Source: Glandiceps talaboti (taxonomy: Eukaryota; Hemichordata; Enteropneusta; Spengelidae). From it: a stretch of DNA of 64,000 nt. Made by a program: the position numbers and the translations under genes. Within the stretch, counting starts at the first letter, position 1; each line of letters begins with the position of its first letter. The notes under the pieces were generated by a model, which made no database searches, was not told the origin of the DNA, and saw only the letters and a list, made by a program, of their open reading frames with translations. Shown here piece after piece: positions 1 to 14,799 of this stretch. The stretch covers positions 4,936,501-5,000,500 of the forward strand of contig NC_135559.1 in assembly GCF_964340395.1 (NCBI RefSeq). The letters run 5' to 3'.

Positions 1-34
<34 letters not shown>
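1..34. repeat. (GT)n microsatellite at the window edge
   Basis: Perfect TG/GT dinucleotide run from the first bases; it may continue to the left of the window. Confidence 0.9.
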
Positions 35-39
<5 letters not shown>

Positions 40-841
40 AATATGTGAGTATACAAATATTACTGCATATGTGTACATGTGTGTACATGTATATGTATGT
101 GTTCATGATGTCTACTATACAAATGTACATGTACATGTGTATGTGTACATGCATATGTACGTAGGGGGTGCATGAGTGTGTGGGTATAATGTGTCTAATC
201 AGTGGATTAGGTTTTTCCCTTCTTATCCATTAGCACACTTTCAAATCTTTCCATAAGTGAAAGTGATATTTTACAAGAGACCACACTTATCACAACATAT
301 GGGACAGACAACCATATCACAACATAAGTAAACCACATTTTCAATGATTGTTATCATATGTCCAGGGACTTCAAAGCAAGCCATCAATGGATGGCCTCTT
401 TAAGAAACCCAGACTGACATCTGTGCCAATTTCTATCTAACCTATTAAACTGCTTGCATTCTCCTATCATCTACATTTCTACTGCCAGACAATGCAAAAC
501 AGAACAATAAATTTCAAGCATACTTGTGACTGCAATGAATGAGGGTGGTGATAAGGTCAAGAGCCATGACCCTGTTGTAAATTCAACCGACACAAAAATC
601 TTATTACCCTGACCTAAATGTTTTCATCTCCTAACATACCAGTCATAGCCATCACAATACCTTAGTAGTTGCTATACTATGTACATGAGTAGAAGTGTGA
701 AAATCAGCTCATCGGTAGCCTCGCTGCTGGACCTTTATTGGAGACAATGCTATACACAGAGCTGCAAATAATAAGGAGAGACCTGGCCAGAAACCAGGTT
801 TAATTCCACAATGGAAGCCTACCTAAAAGACACAGCCAATA

Positions 842-1105
842 GACAATTGCAGACTGCAAACAGGGAATTGAGAATACAGAGCCCTCACTCAAATTGGGGG
901 TATCATCACCTTGTAATACCTTTTCTTAAGAGCTTTATCCTTTGGTATTCTCTAGAAGTGTAAATCAAGGATGTTTTTCATATTGTTCAGACATCAAGGA
1001 AAGCAACCATGCTCTATGATTAACCAAGTAACATATACCGTGTATACCCCCAAGGTACACACAGACAGGAAGTAGAGCGCCACCATGGCAAATTTTGGAA
1101 AGGCC
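842..1105 (-). mobile_element. GGCC-ended MITE, family 2 copy A
   Basis: A 264-bp element matching 42156-42419 over its whole length in reverse orientation. Shared landmarks are GATTTACACTTCTA, AATACCAA(A/G)G, TGGGGGTATCATCA and GGCAAATTTTGGAAAGGCC. The ends are weak inverted repeats around GGCC(A/T)TT.CAAA. It has no coding capacity. Confidence 0.6.
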
Positions 1106-1330
1106 TATAGATTTACACCATGTATGAATTCCATGCAAGTGATACGTACAGATATAATAATATCATCATACAATTTTGCCAGACAGCCTGTCACCATACG
1201 AAATAGTGAAATCAACTCAAAATTAAAATTAGTTCTCCTTTCCTCATATACACTTAATTGCTTTTGAACTGATTTAGTTGAATGGGTTCGAAACCACCTC
1301 AGGGGTGCATGTACATGTACTTTAAACATG

Positions 1331-1612
1331 TGTACAATAATAATATTAATCTTTATATTGGATACATTGTACTTCTTTTAAGTAATGAACACTTGTCTCC
1401 CAAGAAGTCCAGTGAGGGCCATCCTTCATGGGTTCAGTGTTAATGCAGGAGGAAATCAGAATACCTGGGAAAACCTGCATTGTTCACTAGAGTCAACCTG
1501 GATGACTCTCTTCTTACTTACAGCATGGTAAATTTAATCAAACTCTGAATTGTTTGAACCATGTCCGCAATGGTAAGGGTGGTTAGTTTTAACCACTCAG
1601 CCACCGACAACC
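1331..1612 (-). mobile_element. tRNA-derived SINE, copy 2 (diverged)
   Basis: Same family and orientation as the copy at 29839: head GGTGGCTGAGTGGTTAAAAC, box B-like GGTTCAAAC at 1560-1552, the shared body segment GCAGGAGGAAATCAGAATAC on the plus strand, and a tail with AAAGATTAATATTATTATTG. It lies in CASK intron 1. Confidence 0.6.
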
Positions 1613-1707
1613 ATTATTTGAATGTGTATGTGTGCATCTGTATATACATGATTGTATGTATTCGTGTATATGTATGTATGTAATATGTTATGTATCTATG
1701 TACATTT

Positions 1708-1717
1708 TTTTTGTATG

Positions 1718-1751
<34 letters not shown>

Positions 1752-1848
1752 TGTATGTGTGTATGTGTGTATGTGTGTATGTGTGTATGTGTGTATGTAT
1801 GTATGTATGTATGTATGTATGTATGTATGTATGTATGTATGTATACAT
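1708..1848. repeat. (TATG)n / (TGTA)n microsatellite
   Basis: Tetranucleotide run with interspersed TGTG variants. It generates long open frames on both strands that are not genes. Confidence 0.9.
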
Positions 1849-4800
1849 ACACAAATGGATTTGAAAACTTTGCTAACTAGCATACATATAATATTCACTA
1901 CATCTACATGTATAAATCAGAAAACTACCATATTGTGTATGTATATTGTAGACTAACATATATTGATGATCTGCCACTTACATGTACAACAAATACTATG
2001 ACCAACGAAATAGCATCTGATCACTTGAAATATTGATTGAGACTAACAGATTCTATACATGTATGTATACCATAACTACTGGGGGTATGTCACATTGTAC
2101 ATTGTATATAGGTTTTTATAACAAAACACAAAAGAAGGACAGGTAAATATACTGAGTACTGAGATTTAGTATATGCAGGAATGAGAACATACATGTACAT
2201 ATACAGTACCGTAAACACTTCACAACTACAATGTCAATATACAGAACCTTGACCTTCACTACAAACTATACAAAATGTAAGAAGGGTTTGCTCCAGTTCA
2301 AGTCAAGTATCTGTTTCTATACATGTATCTATGTCATGGTATTTATAAATTTCTTGTAATCATCTTGCAAGATTCAGCCAGTCAACAGTAAGCAATATGA
2401 AGAATACTTTATTTCAGATAGTGCTCAAAGGACTTTACATGATGTTACTGCAATCTTTTAACCTGGGTGTGTTCATGTAAAAGTTGACCCTTTAATTAAA
2501 TACCCTGTGCCCTTGTTGAGATATACTTGTTGGCCTAGTTTTAGATTTAATGCTCACAGGCTCATTTATTTTCAATTTATTGACATAATTTATACCCTGC
2601 AGTCTATAATAAAATAGTATCTGCAACAGTTCAAGGATACATTCATAACAAACTTTACGGCTTAATCACTGAAATTGCTGCAGTTATAAGTTATAGATGC
2701 ACACATTTCAACTGAAGAAGCCATTACTGAGGTTCACGCTAAGGGTTTCCTTAGGCCATCATTTTATTTTTAAGTAGTTGGTTTCACCCTATGGTGTCTC
2801 AGAAACAATGGGAGACAATTACCATAAATATGTTTTTCTTTATTATGCAAATCGTCTATGACATTCATTAAATCTAGGATGATTAATGATACATTGTTTT
2901 GTAATTTTATACATAATCTATTTTTTATTCATTTGTAAACTTTTTTGTACATCATTGATAAGTTTAGAGTATTTTGTAAGTGTATAATTTCTGGCAATAA
3001 AATAGTATTTTGTAAGCGTATATTTTAATTTTTTCTGGCAATAAAGTAGTATTCTAATTAAAACACATTATAAAACAACCAGGCATATTTACAGTAATGG
3101 TACACTATATGCAACATCAAGATGTGTATGTTTGATTTTTTGGAAGAAAGGAAAACATGAGAAAGACGAGTACGAAAAAAATGCTTAATCATGAGATCTT
3201 CATAAAACAATTCACCACTAAAACAAACCACAAGTTTGAGTCAGATTTGATGACTGAAACTCAAGAGTGACACATTCTTATTATCTGTGTGCAATACATC
3301 AACATCTTGCTATAATTTGCTATCATATTTTCATATTTATACTGTAAATAATATGGGTACAATTTCAAAATTAACACTTGTGAATTGCTTTACAAAATTT
3401 GACCTACATACAATGTACATATCAGCTACATTCCAGGTTATAGTTTAAACACAATTATTTCACTAAATCTGTAAATGGCATCTCGTATGATAATCTATAA
3501 ATGGCCAACATTAGAGTTGCAGGGGGATTATCATTTCAAGGCTGTGGGTAATCCTAAGAAATCCATTCAGTTGGTCCAAAGTGTACACACATTAAACCAG
3601 TAATTTTAAACCACAAACAACAAAAACGGCAATTTTTTATTCATCGTGCAAGTGATCTTATGCATAACTCAGCTAAGATAAAACCTTGCATCTGATTTCA
3701 AGTTTAGCAGTATTAATTTTGAATAAGGTTGGTGTATTTATTATTGGCCTAGTTACACAGCCAATGTAAGTATGAACTATTGAAGTGAAACCATGTACCA
3801 CTGCAGTGATATGAATGAATCATTGCTCTATAGGCTACAAACAAGGTCACATAAGTTGAATGTAAACCTGCGTGCCTGTGCATGAGTAATGATTTGGTCT
3901 GACTGACTCATCATCATTTTACAATGCACACACACACATGTGATGACAACCTGACCGATACAATAACCCTTTTGATTACCACAAACCTTATTTTACTTCA
4001 AATCAGCCTCTATTTTTCAACATCACAAACTTTTTCAATTTTTCGACCTCTTCTTAAAATATGAGAAAATGAATTTATTTGGATGCGAGAAATAAATTTG
4101 GGTGATTAGTAGACTTCGAGTGTTTTCCCCACAATAATGAAATTTGGATCTGATAATATTTTGAACTTTAAGATGGAAACTTCTTTAATACAGGCACAGC
4201 ACAGTCTTTGCAGATTGTAACCTAATTATATTTTTTCTTCAAGTTATCTCATCTTGAAGTTTGAGAAAATAAACAGAATCTGATGACCTTCATTGTTTTC
4301 TCTTGAAAATGACAATGGCAGTGTAATCTGCATAACACAAGAAGTAATTGTTATCGATCAATATCTATTGTTTAAGAAAATTAAGGAATATATAATCCTC
4401 TATGCTATGAGGCCTAGCAACATCCTAAAAATGTATGGATTTAATTTTCAGCTAGAAGTGTAAAGCCCTTGAAAGCATATTATTGATTTGGTCATGGTAC
4501 ATGCATCTTAATATTTGTTCATTACATCCATACAATGAGTTTTCCACACCGACACCAAAAGTGACATATTTGAACAGTACCAATATTCCACACAACAAAT
4601 CTTACCAGAGTGCCTTTATGGAGAAACATTCAATAACAACCGGAAGATAATTAAAGTGTGTCAATTTCATAGCGTGTAGATTTCCTTCGGGTGCAAATAA
4701 CAAAATCATCATTTTGACCCCCAAGACTTAATTTGGTAAATTGGGTGCCATATTGAGTATTTCCTCTTTAAATAGGTCTTCTCCTTCAAACACTTAACTT

Positions 4801-5079
4801 GGAAATTGATTTCATTCAGAGGCCCTACATATTTCAAAGACGAACTTAAAAATTAATTCCCTGTCTCTCCTGATATCGTTTTAAATTTCATCATACATGT
4901 ATATGTAGCTATTGTTTTATTCCCTCGACACATAAATTAAACAACACGCAATCCTGGCAAGCATTAATACAGAGAGCAGATTTGTGGAATTGTAATTATC
5001 TCTGTCTGTTTAACATGTCTAGTTAAACACCATACCACAGTCTTGCTCAGAATATTCATGGTATGTTGTGTAAGCTTTA

Positions 5080-6680
5080 CAATATCATCACTTCACTGCA
5101 TATGCATCAAATGTTGCTGGATGTATTTCACCACAAATTCAATTCAAGACATATTTCTCTCATTGCAACATGTATTTTCAAAGCTGAAAGGTTTACTACT
5201 AATGATACTTGATAGCTAATTTGATGACAGACACAGATCTTTTGGAAGCCACAGACTCATAGTAATGTCATTCCACAACATCAACGGTTGCCTGATATAT
5301 TTCAATACAAATTTATTGAAAACTTCTATTTTTTCCTACTGCGACATTAAAAAAATTTATTTCAATTTCAATTTCCAATTCTCAAAATCATGTACCACAA
5401 TGCATGTATTTTATTGACAAAGTGTTTTAGGCATTTTTGGAGGCTGTTCAAATTTTGTACACATCAAAGGTGTCTGCTATATTTCAGAACAAATTCATTC
5501 ATGACTTATTACATTTCTCTCATTACAACATGTAAAATGTTATTTTCAATGCTAAAAGGTTTACTATATAATGATACTTGATAGCTATTTCGATGACAGA
5601 CACATCTTTTGGAAGCCATAGTAATTTATATCATTGCACACACACATCAAGGGTTGCCTGATGTATTTCACTACAAATTTATCGAAGACTTGTATTTCTC
5701 CCACTTCGACATATTTCATTCAAATTTTCTCCAATATGCCACACAATATATTAGTCATTTTTTGGAAGCTTATGAAGATATCAGTTCAACATATACACAT
5801 CAAAGATTACTTGACATATTTCAGTACAAAATTTAACTGAAGACTTGCTAACTGCACTTTCCCACTGCGACATATAAAATTTTATTTCAAGTTTATCTCA
5901 ATTCTCCCAGGCATGTCACACAATACATATATTTTTGATGAAATGGCACATTTTATGAAGCTTTGAAACATTATCAGTTCATCACACACAGATCTCAAAG
6001 GTTGCCTATATTTCACTGCAAATTTATTGAAAACTTGTATCCTCCACTACGACATTTAATGTCTTTTTATGTTGCACACTGCATACTATTGCCTTAACTA
6101 AGACATTTTTAGAAGCTTGTTAACATTATATCAGTTCATTACAGGCAGAAGTCAAAGGTGACCTGATATATTTCACAACAAATTTCATTCAAGATACATG
6201 TATTTCCCATTGCGACATGTAAAATTTAATTCTCATTCAAATGCATATCTAACAGCACCACAATGCTAAATCGTTTCCTTGATTTTGAAATATACATCTC
6301 ACAAGTCACCTGATACATTTCAGTACAAATTTCATTCACGACTTACATACATGTATCTCCCATTGCGACATGTAAATTTAATTGCATTGAAAGGCGAATC
6401 TAACACAATTCTAAATCACTTCCTTGGCTAACCGTTTCCTTGAAATATACATCTCACAAGTCACCTGAGATACATTTCAGCACAAATTTCATTCAAGACT
6501 TACACATACCAATTGCAACATATGTGAAATTTAATCTCCATTCAAAGGCATATCAAACACAATTCTAAACCATTTCCTTGCTTAACAAATTATGCAAAAT
6601 AAATGTTGCAAGATATATTCAATACAAATTTAATTTACGACATATTACTCCCACAAAGACGTAAATTTCATCTCAATTTT
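5080..6680. repeat. Diverged long-unit tandem array
   Basis: About 1.6 kb made of recurring, imperfect blocks. Phrases such as TTGCCTGATATATTTCA, ACAAATTTATTGAA, GACTTGTATTTCTCCCA, TTGCGACATGTAAA and GATACTTGATAGCTA come back again and again with spacings of roughly 100 to 400 bp. The units are too diverged for a clean consensus by eye, so this is an old complex satellite or an amplified transposon fragment. It lies in CASK intron 1. Confidence 0.65.
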
Positions 6681-6854
6681 CAAATACTTGCTTAACAATG
6701 CATGTCCTTGATGGACAAAGGCATATCAGCTGATTGCAGTTCACAGCATGGGAGACTAAAGGTAACATTGTATGCAAATTAGAGACACATGCCATTGAAT
6801 AGCCTATTGTGGTGCCATCTGTATCACACAACCCCATGTGTTCAGGAGAGATAA

Positions 6855-7225
6855 GGCCTAATAAAAAAAATTATGTGGTTCCAGTTAACTCAATTTTAGA
6901 ATAGGTAGGGTACGTAGATTTTTTATTTTATTTTTAATTTTTTTTCTGTGTGAGTGTCTAGTTCAGTTTTTCCATTGTTTTCCAAATGGTCTCTGTGTTG
7001 TTTATTTCTTCCTATCAGATGTACAGCCATTACAGATTGGAAGAACAGTTTTAGAGTGTCTTTTTAAGTTGATGGCAGTTTCCGCTTGCACTGTTTCTCG
7101 TGAGACTTCACATTTTTTGTGATTTTATTATTTTTTTCTCGAATACGTAAAAAAAAGTTTAGGGTCGGCAGTGAAAAGCTAGGTGGGGTCGGGTAACCAG
7201 AACCAAACAATTATATTTTTAGGCC
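6855..7225 (+). mobile_element. PIF/Harbinger-like MITE, family 1 copy A
   Basis: A 371-bp non-coding element starting GGCCTAATAAAA and ending TTTTTAGGCC, flanked on both sides by TAA. The ends are imperfect inverted repeats of about 35 bp (TTATGTGGTTCCAGTTA against TTGTTTGGTTCTGGTTA). GGCC ends with a 3-bp TWA target duplication suit PIF/Harbinger. It shares its whole length with copies at 10524 and 26128. It has no transposase and lies in CASK intron 1. Confidence 0.75.
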
Positions 7226-7540
7226 TAACAATATATAATGTCTATCCTACTCATAGGCACTTGTGGGCTACTATTCTGTTCAAAGATGGTCCTTGAACAA
7301 AACAATTGTGTTATTACATGTAGATATTCACAAATATATCTAAACATATTGTTGTTGGCACCTGCACCAATAAAACGATATAGTTATGCAACAATAGAAG
7401 ATTCACCAAAACGACAGGGTAATTTCAGCAATCCATATCAAGTCCAAAATTGGCAAATATGACCAAAAACATAACTATCTGTGACACTAAATGATTCATT
7501 TGTCCATACCTGATGACAACTAAACAACAATATTGGTCCA

Positions 7541-7735
7541 AATTACTGAATATCACAATTCTGTACTACCATCCTTGAATAGAATATTAACCCACAAGTG
7601 ACTGTGATCTTACTCCACAATCTTACTTATAGAATATTCCTAATTACTGAATATCACAATCCTGTACTACCATCCTTGAATAGAAATTAGAATATTAACC
7701 CACAAGCATGACAAGTGACTGTGATCTTACTCCAG
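7541..7735. repeat. Tandem duplication of about 100 bp
   Basis: The block AATTACTGAATATCACAAT ... TACTACCATCCTTGAATAGA ... AGTGACTGTGATCTTACTCCA occurs twice in direct orientation (starts near 7541 and 7642), with a few short indels. Confidence 0.8.
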
Positions 7736-10523
7736 TATAAGGTTAGGTGAGTATATTTGGTAACGATGATAGCCTTGATGCCAATATCATCAATAAGCAT
7801 ATCTCATAGTTTGATCATACCAACTATATTTACGTCCTGTCACTATCTAATCACACAGTACCATCTTGGCAACTTTTGCTTGTTACAACTCAAATGATCC
7901 ATCCCAATGACACCTACAATGTCATGGTATACCAAAATAGTACGTTATCAAACTGAAATCTACAGACAGTTATCTATACTATTTTCCCTCACAGCTTTAT
8001 TTCATGTTTTTATCAAAATAGCACACACTGAGTTCACTTAGATGAAAATACTTTAACCTCAATTTCAACTATTCTATTGTATGTTCATATCAAATGAAAA
8101 TTTTCAGCCAAAGTCCCGGATGTTCATTGTTCTCCTGGGTGTATTCCTTTTTTTGATACTATGAACATATAGCCCATGTACATGTACATTCATTCTGATA
8201 ATGTATGCAGTCCACGACATTTCAAAAATCTCCTTCTATCATTGTTAGTACAGTTAATGGTATAACAGAGATTCTTTGACATTTTAGTTATCCAATCATT
8301 ACATGTAATCATTTATGTGTTATACATGAACACCGGGTTTGAGTTCTGTATAACAAGTGATGTACATACATATGCTTCATAATGTTGAATAAAGGTAACT
8401 TTGTAGCTGAAAATACCACCACCACCCCCCTCACCCCAACCCCCCACCCCCAGGTTTGAGTGCTGTATAACAAGTGAAGAGTAAGTCTGCTTCATAAAGC
8501 AGAATACGAAGGGCACCTGTACACTTCAGTTTTAGTATGAAATCACATGCAAGTAACATGTACTTTCAATAATACAATACACAAATCCTTTGTGAGGAAT
8601 TCATACAGAAATGAAGTCATATATGATGTGATGCCTTTTGAAACATTTATTCTCCTCAGACTGGTTTGGCTTGTCTACATAGCAATCCATGATTTTGCCT
8701 CACTTCTCACCAATTGGTTTTAATGCTATCAACATGAAGCCATTCTTAGGATTTGAAAAATACATTCTCAAACTGATTGGTCACAATGGGGAGTGGCAAC
8801 ACTGCATCAAACTCTGACTATATTCAAATGAAGTCATTATGTAAATGAACATTCATTACTCAGATGAACACAGGAGTTCACATTGACATAATTTGCATAT
8901 ATACTATTATTATGTAAATGTATGCAAAAAAAGGATGCTGGTCCTTGCCATTGGGGGCATAGCTATTGGATGTCGCATATAGAAATCACAAGTGGTTAAA
9001 TAATCACAATGTAAGACAGTCCATGACGAGTTAGAAAGCAATGGAAGATAACATCTGTTGCATGCATTATATAAGTTGAATATGAATACATAGCTGTATA
9101 CATGTCATTGTACATGCCTTCTATACAAAATATGTATGTCCCATGTGTCATAGTGCTCATGGCGACATAAAAATAGGAATTTATAAGTTATCACAAATAT
9201 TACTACATTCAATAGTCCCAGTAGTGGAAAACGCATAATTTATCTAATATTTTACAATAAATCATAATATTTGGTTACATCTACATATAAAAATAGATGC
9301 AGTACCTATCATAGTTTCCTAAATGCATGCCCATATGTCTGCGGCAACTGATTTATAAACTATACTTATAATATTCCTCAGGCAACAAAGTTTCCTGCGT
9401 ACATGTAGCATGAAAGTTATCCCATGACAATTTGGGAAAACAGTAGGGTTGCACTTAATTATGAATTCAAAGCATATTACTAGTCGTTAGTCATATTTTA
9501 ATATTTCTAATGTAATTGTTCCCTTCAATTAATTATAATGATTACTTTGTACAAATTCTTTTTCATTTCATTGTATCACAAATGTCGTAGCTCACAATAT
9601 TTTGCAATGAATGGTTTATAGCATGGTGATCAATGTTTAGCAATGTTATATACTGTACCCTATTCCTAAGTAGTGCTTATGCTATGTACAATGAAAGTAG
9701 CATACACAATAGAAGTAGGTAAATCTACTCAAGAGTTCCGCAAGTATTTTCGTAGACCTCCCAAACAAAACTATGCCGCAAAGACAGAATGTGGAAACAT
9801 ACATGTATATATGCAAGTTATTAAATCAACACTGCCAAGTTGATTGAATATTGCAGTGTGCCCTCTAATGATAGCCAAATTTTGTGTGGTTGTGGACTTG
9901 TGGGTCAGTATGATAAATACAGGCATTTCTTGTGAGTCAAAACATAGGAAATAGGGGATCATCAAATTTTAGTGCATCACTAGAAATTGTTTGTGTCAGT
10001 GGCATGTCAAATTGGCTTAGAGGACATACTGGTATTGCACATGCTGTTTTACCAGCCCAGTAAATAGTGAGTCTTTAAAATGTAACTTGTTTTAAACAGT
10101 CCAAAAAATATATGAAATAATAAGGATGATCACAGATGACTGATTTCTGATGATCTGTTTGCAAATAACAATTCTAAGAATAAGAGATGACATGTCTAGA
10201 ATGAAAATTAGACCAGAATATGACCATTTCTAGTATCCAGCAGAAGTAGGTTGATTGAATGACCTTAATTGCAGTCGACACGCAGGAGGCATTTCAGAGA
10301 TGTACATGTACATGTAGTGATATTGTTGCCATTCAGATTTATACATGATTCAATGATGCAGTACTGATCAATGATTACCAAAGGTTACTTCATGAAGCTA
10401 ATGTGCCCCATGTCAGGCTTAACGATTCAACAACAAGAACCTGTGGGAGAACACACATAAGGTGTGTGTTGCTTTGCTAGTTTACATTACCACACAAATT
10501 AGACAAAATTGTTATTCTAATAA

Positions 10524-10880
10524 GGCCCAATAAAAAAATTGTTTGGTTCCAATTATGCTCAATTTTAGAATAGGTGGGGTAGGTAGATTTTATATTATTT
10601 TTTTTCATGTGTCAGTGTCTACTAGTTCAGGTTTTCCAATGTTTTGCATATAGTGTCTGTGTTGTTAATTTCTTCCTATCAGATGTACAGCCATTACAGA
10701 TTGGAAGAACAGTTTTATTTTGTCTTTTTAAGTTTCCGCATCCACTATTTCTCATGAGACTTCACAATTTTTGCGATTTTGTTATTTTTTCCTTGAATAC
10801 GTAAAAAAAAGTTTAGGGTCAACAGTGAAAAACTAGGTGGGGTTGGGTAACCGGAACTAAACAATTATATTTTTTAGGCC
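10524..10880 (+). mobile_element. PIF/Harbinger-like MITE, family 1 copy B
   Basis: A 357-bp copy of the same element in the same orientation, starting GGCCCAATAAAA and ending TTTAGGCC with TAA on both sides. The internal landmark ATGTACAGCCATTACAGATT is identical in all three copies. It lies in CASK intron 1. Confidence 0.75.
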
Positions 10881-13800
10881 TAAGGACACAGCATCCCCCT
10901 TCATGTATATGACTCTATATGCATTTGCGTCATTGCACTTAAAATATACTGTACATGTATAGTGTATTAACAGTTATGAATGAAATATAATGATGTTACA
11001 CAAATTACATGTTATATACATAACTGTACACATTGACCCTGTGGATGTATTTCAAACGTATTATATGTTTGAAATATATCTATGATATACAAATGTATAT
11101 TTATAAAACATACTCTGGAGAACTAATATTTATATTTGGCGTATCTAAAATAACATTTAATGTTACTATTTCAGTTAAAATAAGGTTATAATAAATGTTG
11201 TTGAAATATTGTGATAAACACATTATGTTATTGAGCCGTTTTCTTTACAAATCTTACCGGATATTTTGATTGGCAGACTAAACACAGAACTGTACACAAA
11301 CAAGAATAAATTATCAGTGCTTTTGCTAAGGTATGGTGAATGGTAACAGAAAAGGGGAGAGGGGTAAACATGCAGTAGTTACCCATAGAATCTACCATAA
11401 CTCTTGTTTGGGAATCCCGGTAAAATGACTAGGGAATTCCAGAGTATTTTACCTACTCACCACCCTTTAACAAAAACCCTGAATTGTTTTCTATGTAGCT
11501 GTAAATCACAACTTTTACTGTACATAGGTGAGGTCACACTGTTACACTGTAACTACAAGTGGTATACAAGCAGCAGTATTAAATCTCACAAGAGCCCCTA
11601 ATACAACTATGTTAGTTATGTGGCATGTGTTCCTAAAGGTCTGGTCTCCAGATGTTCACAAATTACACTGTGTATGTTTTATGAAATCAACCAATGATGA
11701 ATGGGAATTCTTTGCCGTATACATACTTTTCATTTTGATGAGAGCTTGATTGTATCCATATATATCCAGTACTCCTTAAAATCTCTGTTCTTTTATTAAA
11801 ATGTTATTGACATCGAGATATTTGCATCTTGGCAACATTCAAAATATTTTTAAAACATGAATTATATTGGAAATTTGAAATAATAGCATTAACTGTAACA
11901 ATAACACAAGTGTATATGACTGTGTTCGTACGCATGAAATAAACTAAATCAACAATGGGCACGATCTATATGTGCTTTTCTTACATGTATATTTTAATAT
12001 TCCCAAATTGATGTGTTCAACATTGGTATATGGAATTCTTCATCATAACATAAAGGACTTAGAGTACTGTGTATACCAGATACTACTAGTTTGCTATAGA
12101 TTGAGAACACTTGTAACAGAAAACACGACCAATATGTTGTTATATGACAAATCTGTTGTTATAACTTACACTTAGAGTCCTACCAGTATTTGTTTAGCCA
12201 TCATAATTCTGAAAGAAACCCTACTAATGAGTACCAGTAGCAGGAAGTCAGGTACATTTTACCAAAATACATGAAGGAAATGATTCTGATTTGCATGGAG
12301 TTCATACAGAGACACTACCTGTACCAGGAGAATGTCTAGCACAGAACCCATACAAAGACACTACCTGTACAACATCCTACCCTTTCCTGTCCAAAGTAAG
12401 AATGCCATTTTGTCTCATTTGTGTTGTCACTAACCACATATTGGACATACCTAGTAGTATACATGTATATCAAGAGGCCATCTGGATTCTCAGACACAGG
12501 AAGGAGACAGTACTACAGCTGTAAACCACAGAGAGGGGAAATTCATCCCACTGTCTATGGACTGAACCTCATTGAATGATTCCAGTGGCACTGTCCAAGG
12601 ACTGAAACTAATTCCATTATCTATGAACTATCTCACACCTTTGTTGTCTTCACATGACTAGGAATCCTAACATGGGTGCTCCTACATATGTAGCTCAGGT
12701 TGGACAGTGTTGTGTGTTTTCAGGTGGGTTTCAGAACACCTGTTGTGTGTGTCTGCTAAGTCAAGACAGTTTCAGAAAAGTCTTTGGAGGAATATACACA
12801 AACACAGACACCAAAGTCCACCTTTGTACCTGAGGTCAAGGTGAGGTCAGAATTAGGAGCATTTCGTACACATATGGATGGGGCTATTCACAGTGGACGC
12901 ATCCTTATATAGAATCACTGGATGATAACAAATGCTTTCCATACGACATCAATATCAGTCTAGTCACATGGTTTGTATTGTAAATGCAAAATGCTATGTC
13001 TTAATACATGTATCAATAAATTGTATTATCATACACAAGTATATGAGGAATTCTTCTATCATCGTAGTAGTAGTCTGGATGCCAATGATCAAATCAGCTC
13101 TAACCGGGATCTTAAGATTCGATGAAGGATAGCACTAAAGTACTGTAGGAGAGGCCCACATAAAAAAAACATGTGTTATAAATGTTATGACACTGTTGTG
13201 TAAGATAAATCAGTAGAGTGTATTTATTGTTATTCAAATAAATGCTGTTTATTGAACAATATTAAGTTATAAGTTACATATTATAATTTATACTATTATC
13301 AATGTTACAGCAGCATCTGTTAAATTGTTCATCCTATTGTTGCAGCATAGAGGCCAATATTTTACAAAATTAATATCAATATTCTCATTTACATATAAAC
13401 AATATTTGTTGTTATTCAAACAACTCCGGGACAATATGGACTAGTTTATATAATAGTAATTTGCATTTATGCAAATTAACTGTGATACAAAGATGTAAAA
13501 TCCTAATATGAATATACAGGAAATCAATAATGAATACAAAATTTAATTATTTTGAATTATGATACAGGGCCCCCTATACTATAATAGCTTTAGGAGGACA
13601 CCAGGTGATATAATATGAATGATTAGTGGTCAATTATAACGAGTGACATCTCATCATTTCTAATTCTTGCTTATCTTGTCGTGGTTGTGGTGATGAATAT
13701 ATATATATTATCCACATGCTTTAATTCCAATCTTGTCAAGACTGCCGTCACCATGAAGAATGAAGTGATTATACAACATTAAACGTTATATCATATGCTA

Positions 13801-14799
13801 GTAGATTGCATGCTAATTACATTTGGTCCATGAATATTTATTTATTCATTTCTACAAAAGATAAGATTGTTAATTTTCTGAATTACACACACAGAAAAAG
13901 TGGCACACATCAATACAGCAATTAACGCAGTGATGATAAGACATGACAAGGTTCGTTTGATATGGGAAAGACGACACGTAAACAAGCTGAATTCGATTCC
14001 TCGCTCCGACTCATATTACAAAAAAATGGAATTTACTTTCAATTCTTTTTTAATTGTATTTACATGTACTAATACAATTCTGTGTATATGATGTATTATA
14101 TTATACCACATTTAACAAGCGTAGTTTAGGAATTATCAAAACTATGGTAATAACAGATGACCGTTTTCTCATAAACTTTGACTTTTATCTACATCACGAA
14201 CATAGTTCAAATTCATGATCCATTGTTCAAAATGATGTGATATAATGCCACTGGTATACATATTTTCAAACAATGTCATCTTCATCAAGTGTCATCATAC
14301 ATGTACATGTACACTTGGAATGTGGGCTATACAGCTGCTAACCATTAAACCTGTGCTATGATTTCCAATTTTGAGTTCCTTTATCCACACTGGTTAGGTC
14401 CTTGTAACCAGTAAAAATCAGTCAAAATTCTTAGTATAAACACTGTATTAATTTTACTATCATGACAACATAACAGACAGTGTGTGCTACATTTAAACAT
14501 TAAAATATTACTTTTGTGTATCTGTTCTTGTCATCTGTTTTAAAACTATTTATTTATTCCAAACACTTCTATATAATATATCATACTTGCAATAAATCAA
14601 TTATTAATGTCCGTCCAGTCATACTTTACTACTCATAATCATATCAATATATTATTATTGTATCAAGACTTGCAATAATTTTATGACTCTACATGTACTG
14701 TACCAAGTGTCAGATAATACATTATTCTGAACTGACTACAACTCACAGTCCTGATGCGAAAATGAATAATCATGGATCAGGGTTCATACTTAGTAATGA

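Noticed and set aside
1280-1300. tRNA gene suggested by GGTTCGAAACC
   Set aside because: Box B-like only; no box A at the right distance and no cloverleaf arms.
1614-1956. YVCM/IHTY repeat frames
   Set aside because: Readings of the (TATG)n microsatellite on both strands.
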